This document shows positions 8,003 to 17,694 of a stretch of 64,000 nt of DNA, piece after piece. Numbering within the stretch: the stretch's first letter is position 1; every line of letters starts with the position of its first letter. A model generated the notes under the pieces. It saw nothing but the letters and a program-made list of their open reading frames with translations, was not told the origin of the DNA and ran no database searches. Source of the stretch: Hyphomicrobiales bacterium (GTDB lineage Bacteria; Pseudomonadota; Alphaproteobacteria; Rhizobiales; Rhizobiaceae). Position numbers and translations under genes: made by a program. Location: the NCBI GenBank assembly GCA_900467685.1, contig UBQX01000029.1:124001-188000 (forward strand), in the 5' to 3' direction.

Positions 8003-8824
8003 TCAGCCCTGCGCGACATCGTGCGTCTGGTGGATTTCGACCAGTTCGTCAAAACAGGAACGGTTGCTTGCGAGCACCGGCTGGCCTTCGAACAGATTGC
8101 TGCCATCGACATCAAAGGGGAGGCTCGCGCCGCCTGCTTCCGTCACCAGGCAGAAGCCTGCCATGCAATCCCATGCCCGCATGCGCGGCTCGTAATACCC
8201 GACCAGGCGACCAGAGGCGACATAAGCCAGCATGAGTGCGCCCGAACCGTTGCGGATGAAGTTGCCGCCACGCGACAGCAGGTCGGCAATGATGGCGCCG
8301 ACCCGCTGCGGCGTGACGTAGGAGTTGGAGCCGATGCCGGTGAGTGCGTTTTGCAGGTTTCGCTTCGGATCGAGCGCCAGGCGCACGCCATTCAATGTTG
8401 CGCCCTGACCCTTGGCGGCCGCGTAAATTTCCTGATGGCAGGGCGCGGAGATCACGCCGATCACCGGGGCGCCATCGCAGATCACCGCGATGGAAACGCA
8501 CCATGACGGCATGCCGTTGACGAAGGGCGCCGTGCCGTCGATGGGGTCGACCACCCAGGTGAAGCCCGATTTCCCCTCGTGATAGCCGTGCTCCTCACCG
8601 AGAAATCCATCCTCGCCGAAGGCCTCCTCCACGCGGTCGCGCAGGAAGCGCTCGACATTCTGGTCTGCGATCGAGACCACGTCGTGAAGATCGCGCTTTG
8701 TTTCGATCACCAGCGTGTCGCGGCGGTTGAAATAGTCGAGCGCCATGGCACCTGCCGATTCAGCCAGCGACTTCGCCAGTTCGAACCGTGCTGCGATCGC
8801 TGCATCTCTTTCCGTCATCTGCAT
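8003..8824 (-). CDS. Inositol-monophosphatase-family phosphatase
   Basis: 273-residue Mg-dependent phosphatase of the IMPase/histidinol-phosphatase/FBPase-like family. Metal and catalytic motifs are present: FLGEEHG, DPIDGTAPFVNG (DPxDGT), and RAWDCMAGFCLVTEAGG (WDxAG-type). The start MQMTERD at 8824 is chosen because AGGAA lies just upstream; the longer frame begins at 8854. It is the last gene of the leftward operon behind an AfuABC-like importer. If that importer brings in sugar phosphates, this enzyme could dephosphorylate them. The precise substrate cannot be read from sequence; inositol phosphate, histidinol phosphate or sugar phosphates are all possible. Confidence 0.88.
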   Translation of the reverse strand: MQMTERDAAIAARFELAKSLAESAGAMALDYFNRRDTLVIETKRDLHDVVSIADQNVERFLRDRVEEAFGEDGFLGEEHGYHEGKSGFTWVVDPIDGTAPFVNGMPSWCVSIAVICDGAPVIGVISAPCHQEIYAAAKGQGATLNGVRLALDPKRNLQNALTGIGSNSYVTPQRVGAIIADLLSRGGNFIRNGSGALMLAYVASGRLVGYYEPRMRAWDCMAGFCLVTEAGGASLPFDVDGSNLFEGQPVLASNRSCFDELVEIHQTHDVAQG

Positions 8825-8863
8825 ATTTTCCTGTTGTTTGCCGTCTTCAATCAAATTCGATTC

Positions 8864-9925
8864 TCACGCGCCGACAAGGGCGATGCCCTTGCTCTTGAAA
8901 CCAAGTGAGACCTCGGTTGCCACAGGCAACTGTTCGTCCGACTCATGATCGGTGATGAACAACGTGCCAACGGCTGTTTCCACTTCATATTCCATATGCG
9001 CCCCGAGATAGGACGAATGCAGGATTCGGCCGGGAAGCCCCGGATTGCCGACCGAGCCTATGCGGATTGCGCCCGGGCGAACGGCGAGGCGACGCGCGTC
9101 CGGCCCTGCGGTCCCGCGCGGGACACGAAGATCGAGATTTCCAACCCTGACCAAAGCCATTCCGTCTTCCTCGCCCGCTATCTGGCAGTCGATGACATTG
9201 GCTTCTCCCATGAAGTCGGCAATGAAGGAGGATGCGGGTGCGCCATAGAGCTCCTTCGGCGTGCCGATCTGGGCAATTTCGCCATCCTTCATGACGATGA
9301 TCTTGTCGGAAACGGCGAGCGCCTCGTCCTGATCGTGGGTGACGTAAACGGCGGTGAAGCCGAGCCGCTGCTGCAATTCGCGGATCTCGGTGCGGACCCG
9401 GCGGCGCAATCTTGCGTCGAGGTTTGAAAGCGGCTCATCGAGCAGGAGGACCTGCGGCTCCAGAACAAGCGCGCGGGCGACCGCCACGCGCTGCTGCTGG
9501 CCGCCGGAGAGTTCGGCCGGCAGACGGTGGCCCATGCCGGCGAGGCCGACCACGGCGAGACCGTCCTCAGCCTTCTCCATAGCTTCGCGCTTGCGCAGGC
9601 CCGAGGAGAGCAGGCCGTATGCGACGTTATCGAGGGCGGTCATGTGCGGAAACAGGGCGTAGGACTGGAACACCATGGAAACGTCCCGCTCATTGGCCGG
9701 CAGCATGGTCACATCCTGGTCGCCGATGAGAATGCGTCCGGCTGTCGGATGCTCCAGCCCCGCCAGCATGCGCAGCGTCGTCGTCTTGCCGCAGCCGGAG
9801 GGGCCAAGCAGGGTGACGAGCGTTCCGGGCTCGATGGAAAGCGACAGGTCGGGAATGGCGGTGAACGCGCCGAAGTTCTTGCGGACGTGTTGGAAAACAA
9901 CAGAACCGGGTTTGACCTTGATCAT
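8864..9925 (-). CDS. ABC transporter ATPase (AfuC/FbpC-like)
   Basis: 353-residue importer ATPase. Walker A is GPSGCGKTTT, the signature LSGGQQQRVAVARAL, Walker B VLLLDEPLSNLDA, and the H-loop VTHDQDEAL; a TOBE-type C-terminal domain follows (about residues 240-353). The start at 9925 overlaps the permease stop as ATGA, so it is translationally coupled; the same frame is open further upstream inside the permease gene but that part is a shadow. It belongs to the ferric/sugar-phosphate/phosphonate ATPase branch and powers the fused permease encoded upstream. Confidence 0.93.
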   Translation of the reverse strand: MIKVKPGSVVFQHVRKNFGAFTAIPDLSLSIEPGTLVTLLGPSGCGKTTTLRMLAGLEHPTAGRILIGDQDVTMLPANERDVSMVFQSYALFPHMTALDNVAYGLLSSGLRKREAMEKAEDGLAVVGLAGMGHRLPAELSGGQQQRVAVARALVLEPQVLLLDEPLSNLDARLRRRVRTEIRELQQRLGFTAVYVTHDQDEALAVSDKIIVMKDGEIAQIGTPKELYGAPASSFIADFMGEANVIDCQIAGEEDGMALVRVGNLDLRVPRGTAGPDARRLAVRPGAIRIGSVGNPGLPGRILHSSYLGAHMEYEVETAVGTLFITDHESDEQLPVATEVSLGFKSKGIALVGA

Positions 9926-12159
9926 GCGATTTTCTCCTCGCGCAGAGTGTTGGAAGCGGGGCGCTGAGCGCCTGCGACGCGGTTCTCGCGGCGCAGGCGC
10001 CGTTCGCCCACGACGAACTGGAAGCCCGCGATGACAGCGATCATGACGACGATCAGCATGGAGCTGTAGGCGATGGCGACGCCGTATTCGCCATTCTCCA
10101 CCAGGCCGACGATATAGGATGTCGCCATGTTGTACTGGGCGCTGACGAGGAAGATGACGGCGCTGATGGATGTGATGGCGCGCACGAAGGAATAGACCAG
10201 CGCCGCCGTGATCGCCGGTCGCAGCAGGGGCAGGACGACCTTGCGGATGGTCCTGAAACTGTCGGCCCGCAATGTCAGCGAGGCCTCGTCCAGGCTCTTG
10301 TCCAGCTGCGTCATCGCGGCAATGCCGCCGCGCACGCCAACCGGCATGTTGCGGAAGACGAAGCAGGCGATCAGGATGACGGCGGAGCCCGTCATTTCCA
10401 GCGGCGGCAGGTTGAAGGCCATGATGTAGCTGACGCCGATGACGGTGCCGGGGATCGCGAAGCTCATCATCAGGGCAAATTCGAACAGGTTGCGGCCGAC
10501 GAATTTCTGGCGAACGATGATGTAGGCGGTCAGCAGGCCGACCGCTGCCGTCAGGGGTGCGGAAATCAGGGCGATTTCCATCGTCGTCCAGAACGAATTC
10601 CAGGCGACGCCTGTCCAGGCCAGCGATCCATCGCGGATCGTGACGGAGAAGGCGCGCGTGTAGTGTTCGATCGTCAGCGAATTGTCGAGGCCCCAGGTCT
10701 TCACGAACCCGCCGACGAGGATCATGCCGTAGACGACGACGGTGAAGATCATCCATGGGACGACGATGGCGTGAACGCCGATGGAGAGCGAACGGGGCAG
10801 CGCGATATGGGCCCCGCTGTCGCCCTTGCCGGTCACCGTCGCGAAATTCTTTCCCGATAGCCAGAAGCGTTGGGCGAGGAAGGCAGTCAGGGTGAAGCAG
10901 AGGAGAATGACGGCAAGCACCGCAGCGCGCGACGCGTCATTCTGCGATCCGACGACGGCGAAGAAGATCTCCGTCGACAGCACGCCATGGCTGCCGCCCA
11001 GCACCAGCGGGTTGCCGAAATCGGCCATGCTTTCGATGAAGCCGATGAGGAAGGCATTGGCAAGGCCAGGCTTCATGAGCGGCAGGGAAACGCGCCAGAA
11101 GGTGCGCCAACGGTCCGCCCGCAAGGTTTGCGACGCCTCTTCCATCGACGGGCTGACGCCTTCGACCACGCCGATGAGGACGAGGAAGGAGATCGGGGTA
11201 AACGAGAGGACCTGTGCAATCCAGATGCCGGTCATGCCGTAGAGCCAGCGGCCCGGTTCGACGCCGAACAGATGCGACGCCGCACTCGTGACGATTCCGG
11301 CGCGGCCGAAGAGCAGCGTGAGGGCAAGACCGATCACGAAGGGTGGCGTGATGATGGGGAGCACGGTGAGCAGGCGCAGACCCTTCTTGAAGGGGAAGCG
11401 TGTGCGGGTTGCGACCAGCGCAAAGGCAAGGCCGATCGTGGTCGAACCCGCAGCGGTGGCAAGCGCCAGAGTGAGGGTTCGCCATGCCACGCCGCAGCGG
11501 CCGGCGCCCGTCACGCAGGACAGGCTCCAGATGCCCGGATCCTGCAGGTTGCGGATAAAGCCGGAAGGATTGAAAGAGCCGTCGAAATCCTGGAACGCGC
11601 CGACCATCATGCTGCCGATGGGATAGAAGACGAAAACCGTGACGAGGAAGATCAGGAGGCTGATGCTGGAGACAATGAAGGCATCGCCTTTCATGAAACC
11701 CCGCTCGGCCAGACCGAAGGACGCGACGAGCACATAGACCAGCGCCAGTGTTACGGCACCCGCACCCATCGAAGGCTGACCCGTGGCCATCGCGCCGAAT
11801 AGCCTCTCCGTGAAGGACCAGTTCCAGCCCGAATGACCAATCGCCAGACCCTGGGCCGTCATGAACAGGATTCCCGCCGCTCCAGCGACGACAAGCAAGT
11901 TGGCCCGGCGCATCGGGTCGCGCACGAAGCGGGCGCAGCCAGCCATCACGAGCAAAAGCACCGCGACGAGCAGCCATGGCCTTCCGAATGCAGCGATCTG
12001 AAGGACTGCCGGTGCGCTCTTGGGCGAGACCAGAAATGACGAAATCCAGCTGAAGCTGAAGAAACCGTCGTCAATGCGATACCAGGGGAGGGCAACCAGC
12101 GCTGCGGCTCCCAGGGCCAGAACGATGTCCAGCCGTCGATTGCCATGTTTCACGGCCAA
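9922..12159 (-). CDS. Fused ABC permease (AfuB/FbpB-like)
   Basis: 745-residue inner-membrane protein with two tandem permease modules, as in FbpB/AfuB. Each half carries an EAA loop: MEEASQTLRADRWRTFWRVS in the first and LDEASLTLRADSFRTIRKVV in the second. About twelve to fourteen hydrophobic segments are visible, including an N-terminal extension with extra TM segments (residues about 15-175). It works with the ATPase at 8864-9925 and the binding proteins at 12238-14400. A GC-rich stem-loop precedes it at 12198-12226, a common way to give more binding protein than permease. Confidence 0.92.
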   Translation of the reverse strand: MAVKHGNRRLDIVLALGAAALVALPWYRIDDGFFSFSWISSFLVSPKSAPAVLQIAAFGRPWLLVAVLLLVMAGCARFVRDPMRRANLLVVAGAAGILFMTAQGLAIGHSGWNWSFTERLFGAMATGQPSMGAGAVTLALVYVLVASFGLAERGFMKGDAFIVSSISLLIFLVTVFVFYPIGSMMVGAFQDFDGSFNPSGFIRNLQDPGIWSLSCVTGAGRCGVAWRTLTLALATAAGSTTIGLAFALVATRTRFPFKKGLRLLTVLPIITPPFVIGLALTLLFGRAGIVTSAASHLFGVEPGRWLYGMTGIWIAQVLSFTPISFLVLIGVVEGVSPSMEEASQTLRADRWRTFWRVSLPLMKPGLANAFLIGFIESMADFGNPLVLGGSHGVLSTEIFFAVVGSQNDASRAAVLAVILLCFTLTAFLAQRFWLSGKNFATVTGKGDSGAHIALPRSLSIGVHAIVVPWMIFTVVVYGMILVGGFVKTWGLDNSLTIEHYTRAFSVTIRDGSLAWTGVAWNSFWTTMEIALISAPLTAAVGLLTAYIIVRQKFVGRNLFEFALMMSFAIPGTVIGVSYIMAFNLPPLEMTGSAVILIACFVFRNMPVGVRGGIAAMTQLDKSLDEASLTLRADSFRTIRKVVLPLLRPAITAALVYSFVRAITSISAVIFLVSAQYNMATSYIVGLVENGEYGVAIAYSSMLIVVMIAVIAGFQFVVGERRLRRENRVAGAQRPASNTLREEKIA

Positions 12160-12197
12160 CCTCTTGATGAAAATAGGAATGCCCTGCGGGCAATGGA

Positions 12198-12226
12198 GCC
12201 GGCAGCGCGTCTGGCGCGCCGCCGGC
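12198..12226 (-). promoter_or_regulatory. Intra-operon stem-loop between binding protein and permease
   Basis: GCCGGC-A-GCGCG / CGCGC-C-GCCGGC with a 5-nt loop and one mismatched pair. It sits in the 78-bp gap after the binding-protein gene with no T-run, consistent with an mRNA 3'-end stabiliser or partial terminator. Confidence 0.5.
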
Positions 12227-12237
12227 GTTGCGTTCGG

Positions 12238-13263
12238 TCAGTTGGCCACCGCGCCGATTTCCTTGTCCCAGCGCTCCAGCAGAGCCTTGCGCTTCGCCGG
12301 TTCGCCATAGGTCTTGAAGTCGTAATCGATCAGCTTGATGTCCTCGAATTTCGGCGCTTCCTTCGGGATCTCCGCCGACTTGTTGGAGGGGAGCTGGAAG
12401 GACTTGGCGTCCTTCATTCGCGACTGCACGGGTGCGGTCAGCGCCCAGTCGTACCAGATCTTGGCGTTCTCCATGTTCTGGGCGCCCTTGACGATCGACA
12501 TCGAGCCGATCTCGTAGCCGGTGCCTTCGCACGGTGCGACTGACTTGACCGGGAAACCTTCCGCAGCCTGCGCCACGGCGTCATGCATGAAGACGATGCC
12601 GAGCGCCGTCTCGCCACGGGCTGCCGCCTTCACGGGGGCAGAACCGGACTTCGTGTATTGCGAGACGTTGGCATTCAGCTTCTTCAGGTAGTCGAATGCC
12701 TTTTCCTCGCCCATGATCTGCACCAGGGAGGCGAGGGCGGTATAGGCGGTGCCCGACGAATTCGGGTTTGCGATCTGGATCTCGCCCTTCAGTTCCGGGG
12801 CAAGGAGATCGGCCCAGCACTTGGGCTCCTTGAAGCCCTTGGACTTGAAGATGTCGGTGTTGTAGCCCCAGCCCAGGGCGCCGGCATAGACGCCAACGGT
12901 CTTGTAGCCGGCGCTTTCCGCCTGCTTCTTTGCCCAGTCCTGCAATTCGTTCAGCATGGGCGACTTGTATTCGGCGGTCAGGTTTTCCGAGGCGGCCTGA
13001 AGGTGAGGGTCACCGGTGCCTGCCCACCAGACATCGGTCTTGGGATTGCGGGCTTCGGCGCGGATCTTGGCATAGGCTTCGCCGGACGACATGCGCACCA
13101 TGTTGACCTTGATGTCATGAGACTTCTGGAAGTCGGCGGTCATCTGCTCGCAGATCACGACGTCTGCGGCACAGATGAGGTTCAGCTCACCCGCTGCATG
13201 CGCGGGCAGAGCGCTGAGGGCAGTTCCTGCAAAAAGCAGGCTCGAGAAAAGTGTCAGTCGCAT
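12238..13263 (-). CDS. Periplasmic binding protein (AfuA/SBP_bac_6 type), first copy
   Basis: 341 residues with a signal peptide (1-24, ending LPAHAA). The start at 13263 follows AGGAGGA; an open extension to 13356 has no signal character. The fold markers of the AfuA/FbpA group are visible: DVWWAGTGDPHLQAASENL, IANPNSSGTAYTALASL, IVFMHDAVAQ and APCEGTGYEIGS. H227-D228 and E251 have the same 24-residue spacing as the sugar-phosphate-binding His-Asp...Glu that I recall from AfuA (mature H205, D206, E229). This favours hexose phosphates over ferric iron; FbpA-type Tyr-Tyr iron ligands are not evident. It is encoded directly upstream of the permease. Confidence 0.88.
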   Translation of the reverse strand: MRLTLFSSLLFAGTALSALPAHAAGELNLICAADVVICEQMTADFQKSHDIKVNMVRMSSGEAYAKIRAEARNPKTDVWWAGTGDPHLQAASENLTAEYKSPMLNELQDWAKKQAESAGYKTVGVYAGALGWGYNTDIFKSKGFKEPKCWADLLAPELKGEIQIANPNSSGTAYTALASLVQIMGEEKAFDYLKKLNANVSQYTKSGSAPVKAAARGETALGIVFMHDAVAQAAEGFPVKSVAPCEGTGYEIGSMSIVKGAQNMENAKIWYDWALTAPVQSRMKDAKSFQLPSNKSAEIPKEAPKFEDIKLIDYDFKTYGEPAKRKALLERWDKEIGAVAN

Positions 13264-13374
13264 GGTGTTCCTCCTGTTGCTTGCGTCTGAATGTCTGTCG
13301 AAGGGCAAGGCTTCGCCGGTCGGCGCCAAACGAAGTGGAGCCGGGGCCGATGTCATGCCGTGATGTCGGGTCGT

Positions 13375-14400
13375 CTATTGTGTTGCCGGATGAAACTCCG
13401 TCTCGAAGCGCGAGAGAAGCCGCGCTCGCTCCTCGGGCGAACCGAATGTTGCGAAGTCGTAGTCCACCATCTTGATCAGCGAGATATCCGGCGCGCCGTC
13501 GGGCAGTTTTGTCCGGGAGTTCGATGGTACCTGGTTTTGTCCCGCCGCCGCACCGGTCGCCTGGCCTTCCGGGCTCAGGGCGAAGTCGACAAACTGCCGT
13601 GCGGCCTCAAGCCTGGTTGTCCCCTTGACGATGCTGACAGCACCGATTTCATAGCCCGTGCCCTCACAAGGCGCCACGATGACCAGCGGCGCGCCGGCCT
13701 CCTTCTGGGTCACCGCATCGTGCATGAACGATATACCGATGGCGATCTCGCCGCGTCCGGCAGCCTTGACCGGGGAAGCGCCGGCCTTCGTGTATTCCGC
13801 AATATTCCGGTTCAGTGCACGCATGTATTCGAAGGCCTCTTCCTCGCCGAAGAGCTGGATGAGGGTGGCGAGCGTCGTGAACGCCGTCCCCGACGAGTTC
13901 GGATTGCCCGCCAGAATTCGGCCCCGATAGGCCTCGTTGGTCAGGTCCTTCCAGCAATTCGGGGCCGGCAGGCCCGCCTTGGCTACAAGCACCGAATTAT
14001 AGGCGAAACCGAGCGCCCCGGCGTAAATGCCGGCCGACTGTCCATGCGACATGGTGAAGAAATTCTGCGCCCAGGGCAGAACATCGTCCTCGTTTCGCGA
14101 CGTGTAAGGTTCGAGGAGATTTTCGGACGCAGCCTGGAGATGGGTATCCCCGGTGCCACCCCACCAGACATCGACCGTCGGATGATCCTTCTCGGCGCGG
14201 AGCTGATCCAGAATTTCGCCCGTGCTTTTGCGCTCGATAGCGACGGACAGGCCGCTTCGGGTTTCGAATGCCGTCTTCATGGTGGCGCACCAGGCCTCAT
14301 CGACGCCACACAGCACCTTCAGCGTGTCAGCTGCAGGCGCAGGGCTGGTCGACATCGCCAGCCCTATCAGGCCGGATGCGATCGCCAAGATCGGTTTCAT
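13375..14400 (-). CDS. Periplasmic binding protein (AfuA type), second copy
   Basis: 341 residues, paralogous to the protein at 12238-13263 along the whole length. The signal peptide ends near residue 24 (APAPAA region). The start at 14400 follows GGGAGGA. Shared blocks include DVWWGGTGDTHLQAASENLL, NPNSSGTAFTTLATLIQLFG, SFMHDAVTQ and APCEGTGYEIGA, and the H227-D228/E251 set is kept at identical positions. Two binding proteins ahead of one permease suggest a broadened substrate range, or one copy used as a sensor partner for the divergent two-component system at 14609-17445. Confidence 0.88.
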   Translation of the reverse strand: MKPILAIASGLIGLAMSTSPAPAADTLKVLCGVDEAWCATMKTAFETRSGLSVAIERKSTGEILDQLRAEKDHPTVDVWWGGTGDTHLQAASENLLEPYTSRNEDDVLPWAQNFFTMSHGQSAGIYAGALGFAYNSVLVAKAGLPAPNCWKDLTNEAYRGRILAGNPNSSGTAFTTLATLIQLFGEEEAFEYMRALNRNIAEYTKAGASPVKAAGRGEIAIGISFMHDAVTQKEAGAPLVIVAPCEGTGYEIGAVSIVKGTTRLEAARQFVDFALSPEGQATGAAAGQNQVPSNSRTKLPDGAPDISLIKMVDYDFATFGSPEERARLLSRFETEFHPATQ

Positions 14401-14608
14401 TGAAAATCCTCCCGCCGAAGCCTCCCCGCTTCCTGCTGCAACAAACATGGCAGATCGAACGGAGAGGGCAAGGGGCAGAATGGTTACCGTTCTTTCAGGG
14501 CTCCGGCCCGGATGTTTCAAATATTACAATTTTAAAAATCTCGTTCACGAGGGAATCTTTGAACATTTCCATCTGGCGACATATACTGCGCCAGGGGAGG
14601 AAGAGTTT

Positions 14609-15349
14609 GTGTTAAATCAGAAGGTTAACATTCTGATCGTGGAAGACGATCCGGATATGGCGGAACTCATCTCCGACCTGGTGGAGGCGGAAGGCTGGAC
14701 GCCGCATAGCGTCGCCTCCGCGGAAGCGGCAACCGACCTGCTCGCCCGCGAGATGATCCAGCTCGTGCTTGTGGACCATAATCTCCCGGGACTTTCCGGC
14801 CGCGCCTTTGCACAGCGCCTCAGGGCGCAGACGCAGATCGGTATCGTGATGGTGACGGCAGCCGGCAGCGCAACCGATCGTGTCCTCGGGCTGGAAACCG
14901 CTGCCGACGACTATGTCGTCAAGCCTTTCGAGCCGATCGAGCTCAGCGCACGGATCAAGGCCGTGCTCCGACGCACCGTCCCGACGCTGCGGCCGGAGCG
15001 GGAGCCGGAGCGCGATCATGACCAGGCGGCCCTCAGGCTCGGCGACTGGACCGTGGACATCGTCGCGCGCCGCGCCGTATGTCTGAGCGATCGCAGCAAG
15101 ACCCTGACCTCGGCCGAATTCGCTCTGCTTGAGGTTCTCGCCGAAACGCCGAATGTCCCGGTTAGCAGGGCCCATATTCTCGATAGGCTCGGCGCGGAAA
15201 GCCAGCGGTTCATCGATCGCAACGTCGATGTGCTGGTCCTTCGCCTGCGCCGCAAGATCGAGCGCAATCCAGACCTGCCGCAGCACATCCAGACCCGCCG
15301 CGGCAAGGGCTACGTCCTGCACACCAGCGACGCAGAGCTTGCCCCGTGA
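14609..15349 (+). CDS. OmpR-family response regulator
   Basis: 246 residues. The GTG at 14609 is chosen because GGGGAGGA lies 7 nt upstream and the receiver domain begins at once (VNILIVEDDPDMAEL); the frame is open far upstream but antisense to the binding-protein gene. Phospho-acceptor D56 (VDHNLPG), conserved VKPFEP, and a C-terminal winged helix ending RGKGYVLHT. It overlaps the kinase gene as GTGA. It is divergent from the importer operon, so it probably controls uptake of the imported compound. Confidence 0.92.
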   Translation: MLNQKVNILIVEDDPDMAELISDLVEAEGWTPHSVASAEAATDLLAREMIQLVLVDHNLPGLSGRAFAQRLRAQTQIGIVMVTAAGSATDRVLGLETAADDYVVKPFEPIELSARIKAVLRRTVPTLRPEREPERDHDQAALRLGDWTVDIVARRAVCLSDRSKTLTSAEFALLEVLAETPNVPVSRAHILDRLGAESQRFIDRNVDVLVLRLRRKIERNPDLPQHIQTRRGKGYVLHTSDAELAP

Positions 15350-17445
15350 TTAACCGGCCATTTCTCTCGTCGATTGCGTTCCGGCTTCCCTTTGCTATCG
15401 CGTTTATCTGCGTCTCCGTGATCATTCTCTCCGGCGTCGCGATCTTCGGCCTGCAGAAAGCGCGGACCGAGATGGCCGACTACAGCCTGCAGGCCTTTGC
15501 AAGCCTCGCCCGCGCATCGCTGGTATCGCGCCAGGTCTCCGACCTCGTTTCGAGTGCGCCTTTCCTGATGAACGCCACATCGCCCTATCGTGTCTCGAGT
15601 GAAAGCCGGGCGGTGGTCGCGCAGGTCGACGGCCTGCTGGCCGCCATCCGTTCAGGCAAGGGCGCGAAATTGACGGAAGGCTTTTCCAGCACCCACATCC
15701 TTGAGCTTCTTGAGGGCGTGCGGGCCCAGACGCTCAATCTCGCGGCGAACGCCGATGCCGCGCAGGTCTTGAAGGCAGAGGCAGCCGCAGCGCTCGGGGA
15801 AATAGCCACCCGGTCGGAAGTCACCGACGTCGCTCTGCGGGGACGGCTGAATGCCATCGTGCAGTCCGCCTCCAACTCGGACAGCCTGTTCCAGCTGGGG
15901 GAGTTGAAGCGCCGCTATGTCGGGGAGACGGCGTCACTGATGCAGGGTGGAACAACCAGTCAACCGACACTGCCGCCCGCGCTGGACCCCTATGAGCGTG
16001 TCTTCCATGCGCAGACCAGCTATCTGGTCGAGATGTTTGCGATCCGGGGCGCGGTTGCCCGGCTGCATTCCGTCTCGCGCGACCTGTCGCATGCCACCGA
16101 AACGCAGACCTATGCCGTCGCGCAGGGCCTTAACGAGGGGCTGACCTCGGCTTCCAATGCCTTGAGCCGGCTTCTCGTGATGATCGCCATGGCCTCCGTC
16201 GTCGTGCTGGTCATGGCCACCGTGTCGATCCGCTCCGTCATGCGTGTTTCGCGCGGGATCGTCGCGCTGTCTCACGGCATGAACAGTCTCGCGAAGGGTG
16301 AGCCGAATGTTGCACTCCCCGCCTATGCCGGATCGGAAACCGAGCTCGTGCAGCTCTCCGATGCCTTCCGGGCCTTCCGGGAAAGTGTCGACCGCGTTTC
16401 GCGGCTGCGGAGGACGGCGGAGGCTGCCGCCCGCACCATCCGATCGACCTTCCGAACCATGAACGAGGGCATCGCGCTCTTCGACAGGACCGGCCGACCG
16501 ATCACCATGAACAGGCGGATCATCGAACTCGTGGGGCGTACGGGCTCGTCACGCAAATATCCGCTCCGGCGTTTTGTCGAAACGATCCCAGGGATTGACC
16601 CGCATCTGCTGCCCACACAGAACGATCCAGGCACACTGGGCGAACGCATGGTCGTGCGCCAGCGGAATGACCAGCAACAGGTCATCGAGGTTGCGGTGTC
16701 GCGGCAGCCCGATGGCGGTATTGTTCTTCTGGCGCGCGATGTGACACTGCTGGACCGGCAGGAGGCGGAAGCGGTCAAATCGCAACGTCTGGACGGCATC
16801 ATGCGCATGACCCATCAGATCAGCCATGAAGTCGGCAACATGATCGGCATCATCACTGGAAGCCTTGGCCTTCTGGAGCGTGAGGCGACATTCAACGACC
16901 GTCAGCTGCGGCACATCAAGCGCATCCGCAAGGCAGCGGATCGCGGCAACGCCCTTGCCAGCAGCATGCTTTCGGTCGGCAGCCAGCAGCCCATCAGGCC
17001 GAGCGAAACCGACGTCACTGCCTTGCTTCGCGGCATGGCCGACGTGCTTGAAATCGCCGTCGGATCTGCCTGCCCCGTCGTCCTCGACATCGAGGAGGCC
17101 TTGCCGACGGTCGAGCTTGATGCCGCGATGTTCGAGCAATCCGTCCTCAATCTCTGCCTCAACTCGGCAGCCTCCATGCCGGAAGGGGGCACCATCCGCG
17201 TTGCTGCCAAACGCGACCAGAACCATCTGCTCGTCAGTGTCGCAGATGAGGGCATCGGCATGGAGCCGGAGGCTGTCGACAAGGCGTTCGAGCCCTATTT
17301 TACCACGCGTGCCGAGGCCGGAGGCGCAGGCTTGGGCCTCGCCGTCGTTTACGGTTTCATGCGCCAGAGCGGTGGCGAAGCGCGCATAGAATCCAAGCTC
17401 GGAACAGGGACCGTGGTGGAATTGCGTTTTCCTTTGGGTCAATGA
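15346..17445 (+). CDS. Sensor histidine kinase with periplasmic sensor and PAS-like domain
   Basis: 699 residues, GTG start overlapping the response-regulator stop. TM1 at about residues 12-33, a long periplasmic sensor of about 240 residues, TM2 at about 278-302, then HAMP, a PAS-like region (about residues 365-470, with TFRTMNEGIALFDRTGRPI), the H-box (QISHEVGNMIGIITGS, H494), and an ATPase with N-box LNLCLNSAASM and G-boxes ADEGIGMEPEAV and GGAGLGLAVVYG. The large periplasmic domain suits sensing either a ligand or a loaded binding protein. It is convergent with nothing and is followed by a 249-bp gap without a gene that I can support. Confidence 0.92.
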   Translation: MINRPFLSSIAFRLPFAIAFICVSVIILSGVAIFGLQKARTEMADYSLQAFASLARASLVSRQVSDLVSSAPFLMNATSPYRVSSESRAVVAQVDGLLAAIRSGKGAKLTEGFSSTHILELLEGVRAQTLNLAANADAAQVLKAEAAAALGEIATRSEVTDVALRGRLNAIVQSASNSDSLFQLGELKRRYVGETASLMQGGTTSQPTLPPALDPYERVFHAQTSYLVEMFAIRGAVARLHSVSRDLSHATETQTYAVAQGLNEGLTSASNALSRLLVMIAMASVVVLVMATVSIRSVMRVSRGIVALSHGMNSLAKGEPNVALPAYAGSETELVQLSDAFRAFRESVDRVSRLRRTAEAAARTIRSTFRTMNEGIALFDRTGRPITMNRRIIELVGRTGSSRKYPLRRFVETIPGIDPHLLPTQNDPGTLGERMVVRQRNDQQQVIEVAVSRQPDGGIVLLARDVTLLDRQEAEAVKSQRLDGIMRMTHQISHEVGNMIGIITGSLGLLEREATFNDRQLRHIKRIRKAADRGNALASSMLSVGSQQPIRPSETDVTALLRGMADVLEIAVGSACPVVLDIEEALPTVELDAAMFEQSVLNLCLNSAASMPEGGTIRVAAKRDQNHLLVSVADEGIGMEPEAVDKAFEPYFTTRAEAGGAGLGLAVVYGFMRQSGGEARIESKLGTGTVVELRFPLGQ

Positions 17446-17694
17446 AGCCACTGTTCCTCAAACCGGGGTGCGCCAGGCTGTCACCGATGGCCTCTTGTCT
17501 GCGAGGGCTGAAGACAACGTGCCCCGACGATGGGCGGTCGAAGATGCCAAGCGGCCAATCCGGTTTTACGCGGCTTTCCAACTCTGAGAATATGGCCGCC
17601 TGCTTCCACCGATCCGGCTTCCTGTGTTACTGACGACGGCTCTTCGCAAGCCCTTCAGGTTTGCGCAACCGTCAGCCGAACATCGCGAGGCATC

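Noticed and set aside
7678-8235. 185-codon plus-strand frame
   Set aside because: It runs through the terminator and IS scar and overlaps the phosphatase gene; composition is not protein-like.
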